The notes under the pieces were generated by a model. The model was given only the letters and a program-made list of their open reading frames with translations, was not told where the DNA came from and searched no databases. A stretch of 7,817 nucleotides of DNA from Spirochaetaceae bacterium. GTDB taxonomy: Bacteria; Spirochaetota; Spirochaetia; Treponematales; Treponemataceae. The position numbers were made by a program, and so were the translations under genes. The DNA is taken from NCBI GenBank assembly GCA_031271875.1, contig JAISVD010000197.1:1-7817 (forward strand), read 5' to 3'. Shown piece by piece: positions 1 through 5,201 of the stretch. The stretch's first letter is position 1. Each line of letters opens with the position of its first letter.

Positions 1-1256
1 CTTCCCAGCCGGTAGAGTCCTGAAAGGATTTCGGCTTTCTTCGCGTTATCCATCTCCTCCACCGTGTGAATGAGCCGCTCCGCGTCTTTCGGGTTTATCT
101 CCTGAGGCAGATAGAGGCGTCCGTTGTCCGGAAGGAGGGATATAATATGAGATACCAGGGTGGTTTTGCCGGTTCCGTTGTTACCTGCAAGGGCTATCCG
201 GGAGTTGGGGGTTATCACGAGTTCGGGAATGGTAAGTCGGTAATCCCCGGCTGAGAGTTCCCCTGAGGGAAGCCGGAGGATGCTGTCCCTTTGGGAGGTT
301 TCTGTCTGTATTGAAACTCCCTCTGTACGGTATTGCGGTTTGCCGATGTTCCTGAGCTTTTCCTCCGCCTGAGCGGCCCGTGTATTCGCCCTGCTTTTCG
401 CGTTTGCCGCCACGGCGTCTTTGCCGGTAAGTATCGCAAGCTTTATTTTCGCCCTGGCGCTGCTGTCATCAGGGGCGATACGCGAGAGGCTGAGCCGTCC
501 CTTTGTCCTTGATACCTCTTCGCTCTGCCGCCGTACCAGCTCCCGCTCCTTTTTCAGGGCAGCGTCCGCTTTCTGCCACGAGGTTTCCCGCGCTCTCCTG
601 TCGGCATCCCGAAGTTCCAGCGCCTTTGTGGCTCCTCCGGGATAGAGCTTCGCTTCATTTGGGGCGAGAAAAAGCGTGGCCCCGCAGATGGTGTCCATGA
701 GTTCCCTGTCATGGCTGACCAGCAGGCCGATACCCTGATATTCTTTGAGGGCCCTGATGATACGGCTGCGGCTGTGGATGTCCAGGTGGTTTGTCGGTTC
801 ATCCAGTGCGAACAGAGACGGTTCCATACAGAGCGCCGCTGCCAGTTGGAGCCTTTTTTTCTCCCCGCCGCTGAGGGTCTCCCAGCGGAAAAACCAGTCA
901 TCGCCGATCTCCAGAAGGGCAAGAATTTTTCCGATCCCGCTGTCAAAGTTTCCGAAGGCCGTTTCCCAGCCTTCCGGCATTGTGTCCGTGTTCTGTGGGC
1001 AGTAAACGGAGACTGCCTGACCGCTTCCGGCGGAGAAGGGAGCGGTCTCTGCCGAAAACGGCCGGGAGACGCTGCCGCTGTCGGGATCGAGCAGACCGCA
1101 GGCGAGCCGGAGGAGCGTTGTTTTTCCGCCCCCGTTCGGTCCCGTAATGGCATTCCATCCGCGGGAAAACTGCACCGTGAGTCCCGATATAACAGGTGAA
1201 AGCGACTGAGGCCAGGAAAAGGTAAGATTGTTTATTAAAAGAAATGACAGACCCAT
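1..1256 (-). CDS. ABC-F family ATPase, partial (3' end outside window)
   Basis: This is the N-terminal 418 residues of a two-cassette, soluble ABC-F ATPase; the gene runs off the left edge. Cassette 1 has Walker A GPNGGGKTT (residues 39-47), a Q-loop (Gln88), the signature LSGGEKKR (128-135), Walker B ending in LDEPTNHLD (151-159) and the H-loop SHD (181-183). A charged linker (about 213-305, rich in Arg, Lys, Glu and Ala) follows, as expected for the inter-domain helices of ABC-F proteins. Cassette 2 begins with Walker A GNNGTGKTT (358-366) and a Q-loop at Gln385, then is cut off. There are no membrane segments. The start is ATG at 1256-1254, preceded by TAGGAG with 8 nt spacing. Family members act on the ribosome as translation or antibiotic-resistance factors. 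The exact subfamily and substrate cannot be read from this sequence. It is transcribed divergently from the ribosomal operon. Confidence 0.93.
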   Translation of the reverse strand, partial: MGLSFLLINNLTFSWPQSLSPVISGLTVQFSRGWNAITGPNGGGKTTLLRLACGLLDPDSGSVSRPFSAETAPFSAGSGQAVSVYCPQNTDTMPEGWETAFGNFDSGIGKILALLEIGDDWFFRWETLSGGEKKRLQLAAALCMEPSLFALDEPTNHLDIHSRSRIIRALKEYQGIGLLVSHDRELMDTICGATLFLAPNEAKLYPGGATKALELRDADRRARETSWQKADAALKKERELVRRQSEEVSRTKGRLSLSRIAPDDSSARAKIKLAILTGKDAVAANAKSRANTRAAQAEEKLRNIGKPQYRTEGVSIQTETSQRDSILRLPSGELSAGDYRLTIPELVITPNSRIALAGNNGTGKTTLVSHIISLLPDNGRLYLPQEINPKDAERLIHTVEEMDNAKKAEILSGLYRLG

Positions 1257-1280
1257 AAATATATCTCCTATACACTGAAA

Positions 1281-1314
1281 GCAATTACAAAAGCCGATCG
1301 CTTTTGCAATTGGC
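1281..1314 (-). repeat. Palindromic leader element, copy A (upstream of the ABC-F gene)
   Basis: The arms 1282-1294 and 1300-1312 form a 13-bp inverted repeat with one mismatch and a 5-nt loop. Read on the minus strand it starts GCCAATTGCA and ends near TTTTGTAATTGC. It lies about 25 nt upstream of the ABC-F start codon and just before its ribosome binding site. A closely related copy lies upstream of rplU at 1724-1757 in the same orientation relative to its gene. The two copies share 26 to 27 of 33 aligned positions. No U-run follows, so it is not a standard terminator. Confidence 0.7.
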
Positions 1315-1359
1315 AGAAAAATACGGTGTGTATAAAAGTTATATTCTCATGACGTTTAT

Positions 1360-1389
1360 AGCATACTTAAAATTGTTAAAGCCTGTCAA
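1360..1389 (-). promoter_or_regulatory. Candidate sigma70-type promoter for the ABC-F gene
   Basis: On the minus strand a perfect -35 TTGACA (1389-1384) is followed after 18 nt by TATGCT (1365-1360). Transcription would start near 1353, giving a leader of about 97 nt that contains palindromic element A. A three-codon ORF, ATG AGA ATA TAA (1350-1339), lies at the start of this leader. The boxes are clear, but the start site is inferred from spacing only. Confidence 0.55.
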
Positions 1390-1579
1390 TAATGCGTTTA
1401 TCCTGTCCTTTTCGCTCGATTCACGAAACTCGGATGAGATGTTGAAATCGGCTTTTAAAGAAAAAGCTGTCAGTTTTTTTGCTTCTCCAGCATTTTTATT
1501 ATTTCATTGGAATCAATAAATTCCACTTTACCATATATGAAGATATGATTTTAACTACAGAAGCCCTGTCCGTACCGGC

Positions 1580-1609
1580 TTGACTCTTTAATACGCAACG
1601 TAGTATAAA
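1580..1609 (+). promoter_or_regulatory. Candidate sigma70-type promoter for the rplU operon
   Basis: TTGACT (1580-1585) is followed after 18 nt by TATAAA (1604-1609). Transcription would start near 1616, leaving a leader of about 180 nt before rplU. It is the best-matched promoter found upstream of the operon, and the closely packed genes downstream suggest it drives them all. Confidence 0.6.
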
Positions 1610-1625
1610 TAAAGTCTATGACGGT

Positions 1626-1654
1626 AAATACAAAACTGAGAAAGTTTTGTATTT
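1626..1654 (+). repeat. 12-bp inverted repeat in the rplU leader
   Basis: The arms AAATACAAAACT (1626-1637) and AGTTTTGTATTT (1643-1654) match perfectly around a 5-nt loop. It begins about 10 nt after the predicted transcription start. It is AT-rich and not followed by a U-run, so it is more likely a leader structure or operator than a terminator. Confidence 0.6.
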
Positions 1655-1672
1655 GCTTCTATAAATGTAATA

Positions 1673-1719
1673 AAAGAAAAATCTATTTTGATGTATCTCA
1701 AAGAAATAGATTTTTCTTT
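1673..1719 (+). repeat. 16-bp inverted repeat in the rplU leader
   Basis: The arm AAAGAAAAATCTATTT (1673-1688) is perfectly complementary to 1704-1719, with a 15-nt loop. It is the second of three successive stems in the rplU leader. The 3' arm contains a run of five T, but the stem is AT-rich, so classical termination is doubtful. Confidence 0.6.
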
Positions 1720-1723
1720 AAAA

Positions 1724-1757
1724 GCCAATTGCATAAATGACCGACTTTTGCAATTGG
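1724..1757 (+). repeat. Palindromic leader element, copy B (upstream of rplU)
   Basis: GCCAATTGCA (1724-1733) pairs with the segment around TGCAATTGG (1749-1757); the RNA pairing can be extended at both ends with a wobble and a few A-U pairs. It ends 37 nt upstream of the rplU ATG. It is the counterpart of element A at 1281-1314, oriented the same way relative to its own gene. The 13-mer CTTTTGCAATTGG occurs at both sites on the plus strand (1301-1313 and 1745-1757). Confidence 0.7.
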
Positions 1758-1794
1758 TTCTATATATCGTAACTGGAAGATAGAGGTGAAAAAA

Positions 1795-2109
1795 ATGTAC
1801 GCACTTGTTGAGTATAAAGGCAAACAGTTTAAGGCTGAAAAAGGCGTTATCCTTCAGATGGATAAACTGGACCTTGAAAAGGGTGCAGCGCTTGATATCG
1901 ATACTGTTATCCTCGTCAATAATGACGGCAATATCAGCATTGGCGCCCCCTATGTAAAGGGCGCCAGCGTTAAAGTGGTCGTTGAAGATACTTTCAAAGA
2001 CAAGAAGGTAATCGTATACAAATATAAAAGCAAGAAAGACTATCACCGTACCATCGGTCACCGTCAGCAGTATACCAATGTCCGTGTCGAGGATATTGTA
2101 ACCGCGTAA
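1795..2109 (+). CDS. rplU: 50S ribosomal protein L21
   Basis: This encodes large-subunit ribosomal protein L21, 104 residues, a normal length for the family. The N-terminus MYALVEYKGKQFKAEKG matches the conserved L21 opening, and the C-terminal half carries the basic stretch YKYKSKKDYHRTIGHRQQYT (residues 78-97), typical of the rRNA-binding part. The start is ATG 1795, placed 6 nt after AGAGGTG. An in-frame GTG at 1786 lies inside that ribosome binding site and would add three residues (MKK); it is less likely. This is the first gene of the ribosomal operon, and prp starts 8 nt after its stop. An 8-bp GC-rich hairpin (1941-1948 with 1959-1966) lies within the coding region. The long structured leader suggests regulated expression, although a mechanism is not shown. 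Confidence 0.97.
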   Translation: MYALVEYKGKQFKAEKGVILQMDKLDLEKGAALDIDTVILVNNDGNISIGAPYVKGASVKVVVEDTFKDKKVIVYKYKSKKDYHRTIGHRQQYTNVRVEDIVTA

Positions 2110-2117
2110 AAACGGCA

Positions 2118-2462
2118 ATGATACGCGCGGAACTCCGGTTTTTTGCGGAAGGGGGACTCTCCTCCTGCGACGCCGCGGGGCACGGACTGTCCGGCAGTCC
2201 CGGCGCCGATATCGTCTGTGCCGCCGTAACAGTGCTTGTCCGTACAACGGCAGCGCTTCTTTCGGCACGGGACGGCATCGCGGTGACCGTAAAAACCTCA
2301 GGACGCGGTTCCCTCGGGTTCCGGGTGGAAAAGACAGAAGAGGCCCAGCGGCCTTTTCTCGAATATGCGGGGGATTTTCTCCGTGAGGGATTGTTCTCCC
2401 TTCAGGCTGAATTTCCCGGCGCCGTTCAGGTACGGACGGAAACTGAAAGAAAAGATCAGTAA
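2118..2462 (+). CDS. prp: Ribosomal-processing cysteine protease Prp
   Basis: This 114-residue protein is a Prp (former YsxB) family cysteine protease, the gene normally placed between rplU and rpmA. The catalytic pair is visible as His22 in AAGHG (19-23) and Cys34 in DIVCAAVT (31-38); in Staphylococcus aureus Prp the same residue numbers are used. In Firmicutes the enzyme removes an N-terminal extension from L27. Here the neighbouring L27 has no such extension, so the substrate is unclear. The gene starts 8 nt after the rplU stop with only a weak ribosome binding site, so translational coupling to rplU is likely. Its stop codon sits 2 nt before a pairing that would sequester the rpmA start. 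Confidence 0.9.
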   Translation: MIRAELRFFAEGGLSSCDAAGHGLSGSPGADIVCAAVTVLVRTTAALLSARDGIAVTVKTSGRGSLGFRVEKTEEAQRPFLEYAGDFLREGLFSLQAEFPGAVQVRTETERKDQ

Positions 2463-2464
2463 GC

Positions 2465-2528
2465 GCTGTTTTATGCCTCGGGCATACAGTAGTGTTTACT
2501 TTATTTAGTAGTGGAGGCATAAAATGGC
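2465..2528 (+). promoter_or_regulatory. Candidate translational switch covering the rpmA ribosome binding site and start codon
   Basis: The segment 2465-2479 can pair with 2514-2528 over 15 bp. Eleven consecutive Watson-Crick pairs join TTTTATGCCTC (2469-2479) and GAGGCATAAAA (2514-2524), and four more follow, two of them G-U. This buries most of the GGAGG ribosome binding site (2513-2517) and the rpmA ATG (2524-2526). A competing 6-bp hairpin, TATGCC-TCG-GGCATA (2472-2486), uses the same 5' arm and would free the site. The 5' arm starts 2 nt after the prp stop, so ribosomes finishing prp could also open it. Confidence 0.55.
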
Positions 2529-2796
2529 TCGTAAGAAAGGCGGAAGCGGCGCGAAAAACGGCCGTGATTCAAATCCTAAATATCTCGGTGTAAAAGTATT
2601 CGGCGGACAGAGTGTTTCCGCCGGTTCCATCCTTGTCCGGCAGCGGGGGACTAAAATCCATCCCGGAAACAACGTCGGACGGGGCAAGGACGATACACTG
2701 TTCGCGACAGCTGACGGTGTTGTCGTATATCATGAACGCATGGGGAGAAAGCTCGCGTCAGTGCAGGTTCCTGCCATGAAGTCCGCCGAAGCCTGA
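2524..2796 (+). CDS. rpmA: 50S ribosomal protein L27
   Basis: This encodes large-subunit protein L27, 90 residues. The sequence opens MARKKGGSGAKNGRDSNPKY and continues through GGSQ-like and RQRGTKIHPGNNVGRGKDDTL (residues 39-59) motifs that are diagnostic of L27; the N-terminus is the part that reaches toward the peptidyl transferase centre. The start is ATG 2524, 6 nt after GGAGG. An in-frame TAG at 2509-2511 rules out any N-terminal extension of the kind that Prp cleaves in Firmicutes. The ribosome binding site lies within a predicted sequestering stem (2465-2528). A 5-bp hairpin (2800-2804 with 2809-2813) follows the stop before obg. Confidence 0.97.
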   Translation: MARKKGGSGAKNGRDSNPKYLGVKVFGGQSVSAGSILVRQRGTKIHPGNNVGRGKDDTLFATADGVVVYHERMGRKLASVQVPAMKSAEA

Positions 2797-2833
2797 ATTC
2801 CCCTCCGCAGGGGCGGAAAAGTATTGCAGCTGG

Positions 2834-3937
2834 ATGATAAAATTTGCTGATGAAGCGCTGATTGAAGTATCCTCCGGAAAAGGCGGTAACGGCTGCATAG
2901 CTTTCCGGAGGGAAAAATATGTGCCCAGAGGCGGCCCCGCCGGAGGTGACGGTGGAAGGGGAGGGGATGTTGTATTCGAGGTTCGGAACAACATGCGTAC
3001 CCTCGCCCATCTCAGGTATAAACAGACCTTCAAGGCCCGCAATGGCGGCGACGGTGAAGGACGTAACCGTTACGGACGTGACGGCGAAGACATCGTGATA
3101 CCGGTTCCGCCCGGAACCATGCTGAGGGACGCCGAAACCGGTGAGCTCATCCACGATTTTGGCGCTGAAGACGCAGAATCGGTTTTTCGGTTCCTTATCG
3201 GCGGCAGGGGCGGCTGGGGAAATACCCATTTCAAGTCGTCCACTAACCAGGCCCCCCGGTATGCCCACGAGGGAAAACCCGGTGAGACCCGGAAAATCCG
3301 GGTGGAGCTCAATATTCTCGCGGACATCGGTCTTGTGGGGCTCCCGAATGCGGGAAAGTCCTCTCTCCTTGATTTTTTTACCAACGCCCGTCCAAAAATA
3401 GCTCCCTATCCTTTTACGACAAAAATCCCCAACCTCGGTGTGCTCCGGGTGGATGACGAACACGATATAATCATCGCCGATATTCCGGGTATCATAGAGG
3501 GCGCTTCCGGGGGCGCCGGTCTTGGTATACGGTTCCTCAAGCACATCTCCCGCACCCAGGGACTTGCCTGTCTCATCGACCTTTCCGACGACAATTATCT
3601 CGAGGCCCTCGATATCATACTGGCGGAACTCAAGCAGTTTTCTCCCCGTCTCGAAAGGAAACCCCGGATCATCCTCGCGAATAAACTCGATGTTGCGGGT
3701 ACCGGAGAGCGGCTGGCGCTGCTCAGGGAGAAATATCCCCATGAAACCATTGAGGGAATGTCGATATATTCAAAAGAGGGAATGGACCCGGTACGGAGGG
3801 CCCTTATCGGTCTTGCCGAATCCATTCATGAAGATGACCGCAAGAGAGCCGCCGATGGGACACAGCAGAGCGCCTTTCTCCAGGAGCGTTCCATCGACGG
3901 TTCCGGCAGGGTGGACTATCCCGGCCGGGATAGCTGA
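2834..3937 (+). CDS. obg: Ribosome-assembly GTPase Obg/CgtA
   Basis: This 367-residue protein is Obg, the GTPase that binds the large subunit during late assembly and links growth to nucleotide levels. The glycine-rich Obg domain fills about residues 1-158 (GKGGNG at 15-20, GGDGGRGG at 37-44). The G domain follows with G1 GLPNAGKSS (169-177), G2 around YPFTT (192-196), G3 DIPG (216-219), G4 NKLD (283-286) and a G5-like segment near residue 310. After about residue 335 there is only a short charged tail and no OCT domain, which is common outside Firmicutes and Actinobacteria. The ATG at 2834 has no strong ribosome binding site. It lies 37 nt after rpmA, and nadD begins 20 nt after its stop. 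Confidence 0.97.
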   Translation: MIKFADEALIEVSSGKGGNGCIAFRREKYVPRGGPAGGDGGRGGDVVFEVRNNMRTLAHLRYKQTFKARNGGDGEGRNRYGRDGEDIVIPVPPGTMLRDAETGELIHDFGAEDAESVFRFLIGGRGGWGNTHFKSSTNQAPRYAHEGKPGETRKIRVELNILADIGLVGLPNAGKSSLLDFFTNARPKIAPYPFTTKIPNLGVLRVDDEHDIIIADIPGIIEGASGGAGLGIRFLKHISRTQGLACLIDLSDDNYLEALDIILAELKQFSPRLERKPRIILANKLDVAGTGERLALLREKYPHETIEGMSIYSKEGMDPVRRALIGLAESIHEDDRKRAADGTQQSAFLQERSIDGSGRVDYPGRDS

Positions 3938-3957
3938 TACGTAACGGATGTAGGATC

Positions 3958-4587
3958 ATGAAGCTGGCGATGTTCGGAGGGTCGTTTAACCCCGTTCATA
4001 TAGGACACCTTTTTCTCGCGGAGGAGGTGCGTGTAATCTGCGGCTATGACCTTGTTCTCTTTATACCCGCCTACATCTCTCCCTTCAAACCTGCGGAGGC
4101 CGATGGCAGGGATACCGCCGGCAGGAGCGGTTCCTCCGTGCCCTCCATTAACGACCGGCTGGCAATGATAGAGCTCGCCATCGCGGGAAACGAACAGTTC
4201 CGGCTGGAAAGATGTGAGGTAGACCGGGGCGGGATATCCTACACCTACGATACGCTGCAATACGTTCTTACCCGGTTCGGGGAGCGGCTGGATGAACCTC
4301 CGGGACTCATAATCGGGGACGATCTTGTCGCCGATTTCGGATTATGGCGCCGCGCCGCTGAACTGGCGGAACAGAGCCGCATAATTGTGGCTCGCCGATC
4401 CTCCATAGAGATGTCCTCCGCAGAGGGGCACGGTTTTGGTTATCCCCACAGGACCATCGAAAATGTGCGGTTCCCGGTCTCCTCTTCGGACATCAGGGAA
4501 CGCATAAAAAAGGGAAAAGGGTGGCGGTATCTTGTCCCTCAGGAGGTCTATCGGTATATATGTGAAAGGAATCTCTATGAATATTGA
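3958..4587 (+). CDS. nadD: Nicotinate-nucleotide adenylyltransferase
   Basis: The 209-residue product transfers AMP from ATP to nicotinate mononucleotide to give deamido-NAD, a late step of NAD synthesis. The nucleotidyltransferase signature GGSFNPVHIGH spans residues 7-17, with the catalytic HxGH at 14-17. GDD (120-122), Trp130 and the C-terminal SSSDIR (175-180, the family's phosphate-binding SSTxIR) fit NadD. A slightly long, polar loop occurs at about 46-63, before NDRLAM. The start is ATG 3958, 20 nt after obg; the upstream AGGA is very close to the ATG, so initiation may depend on coupling. The 3' end overlaps yqeK by 11 nt. The nadD-yqeK pair is common in bacteria. Confidence 0.95.
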   Translation: MKLAMFGGSFNPVHIGHLFLAEEVRVICGYDLVLFIPAYISPFKPAEADGRDTAGRSGSSVPSINDRLAMIELAIAGNEQFRLERCEVDRGGISYTYDTLQYVLTRFGERLDEPPGLIIGDDLVADFGLWRRAAELAEQSRIIVARRSSIEMSSAEGHGFGYPHRTIENVRFPVSSSDIRERIKKGKGWRYLVPQEVYRYICERNLYEY

Positions 4588-5179
4588 CCCGCTGGCAGAA
4601 AAAATTACCGTCTATGCCGGGGGAGTGCTTCCTCCCTCCCGGTACGAACACTCCCTCCGTACTGCGGAAACCGCCGCACAGCTCTGCAGGCGCTTCGGTA
4701 TCGATCCCGCAAAGGGAAGGCTTGCGGGGATAGGCCACGATATATGCAAGACCGCGTCCACCCGTATGCTCTTTACCCTCTCCGAACAGGACGGGGTACC
4801 CATAACCCTGCTTGAAAAGGAGAAGCCCAGCCTTCTCCACGGACGTGCCGCTGCGGTGATGCTCAGAACAGATTTTGGAGTTGATGACGAAGAGCTCCTT
4901 GATGCCATACGGAACCATACCTTCGGACGTCCCGGAATGGGGCTGCTTGCGAAGATCCTGTATGTGGCCGACAAGATCGAACCCGGAAGGGATCATATCA
5001 GTAAAAAACAGCGGGAAGAGATGTTTCTGATGGACATAGATGATATGGTCAGGACGGTTATTACCGAGAATATAGAATATCTGAAGAAAAAGTCCCGGGA
5101 GATATCTCCGCTGACACAGGACCTGCTGCGGTCTCTTGCCGTCACGGATAACACCGGTACGCTCTCCCCGGTCAATTAA
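4577..5179 (+). CDS. yqeK: HD-domain symmetrical Ap4A hydrolase YqeK
   Basis: This 200-residue HD-superfamily metal-dependent phosphohydrolase matches YqeK, which splits diadenosine tetraphosphate symmetrically into two ADP. Likely metal ligands are His25 in RYEHSLRTAE, His54-Asp55 in GIGHDICK, His88 in LLHGR, His114 in HTFGRPGM and Asp132 in ADKIEP. The family's usual HTTG reads HTFG here. The chosen start is ATG 4577, because AAGGA lies 6 nt upstream and the protein then begins at the family's normal position; an in-frame ATG at 4532 inside nadD would add 15 residues and lacks support. It overlaps nadD by 11 nt, implying coupled translation. Confidence 0.93.
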   Translation: MNIDPLAEKITVYAGGVLPPSRYEHSLRTAETAAQLCRRFGIDPAKGRLAGIGHDICKTASTRMLFTLSEQDGVPITLLEKEKPSLLHGRAAAVMLRTDFGVDDEELLDAIRNHTFGRPGMGLLAKILYVADKIEPGRDHISKKQREEMFLMDIDDMVRTVITENIEYLKKKSREISPLTQDLLRSLAVTDNTGTLSPVN

Positions 5180-5201
5180 CGGAAAAACGGTAGGTTTTAG
5201 T

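Larger units (their letters stand above)
1257..1794. other. AT-rich divergent intergenic region
   Basis: This 538-bp stretch between the ABC-F gene and rplU has no convincing protein gene and is much more AT-rich than its flanks. It contains a promoter for each side, palindromic elements A and B, and two AT-rich inverted repeats in the rplU leader. A small 6-bp inverted repeat (1508-1513 with 1520-1525) lies between the two promoters and could be an operator. The piece 1390-1579 otherwise shows nothing I can name. Confidence 0.75.

Noticed and set aside
1441..1490. Hairpin-like GCTTTT...AAAAGC followed by a T-run as an intrinsic terminator
   Set aside because: The stem is short and AT-rich, and no transcript is expected to end here between two divergent promoters.
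1304..1519. 71-codon plus-strand frame in the divergent intergenic region
   Set aside because: It would start at TTG within palindromic element A without a ribosome binding site and passes over the ABC-F promoter; no similarity recognised.
1281..1757. Repeated palindromes as a possible CRISPR array
   Set aside because: Only two diverged copies exist, in opposite orientation and over 400 bp apart, with no regular spacers.
1588..2520. 310-codon minus-strand frame opposite rplU and prp
   Set aside because: It crosses two clear genes and the promoter region, with low-complexity Arg/Pro-rich parts and no domain; it is a shadow.
2763..2774. Perfect short palindrome GCAGG-TT-CCTGC near the end of rpmA
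   Set aside because: The loop of 2 nt is too small to fold as drawn, it lies in coding sequence and no U-tract follows.
2651..3742. 363-codon open frame on the minus strand opposite obg
   Set aside because: It is fully antisense to obg, whose G motifs are unmistakable; its translation shows no recognisable motif and long antisense frames are expected in GC-rich genes.
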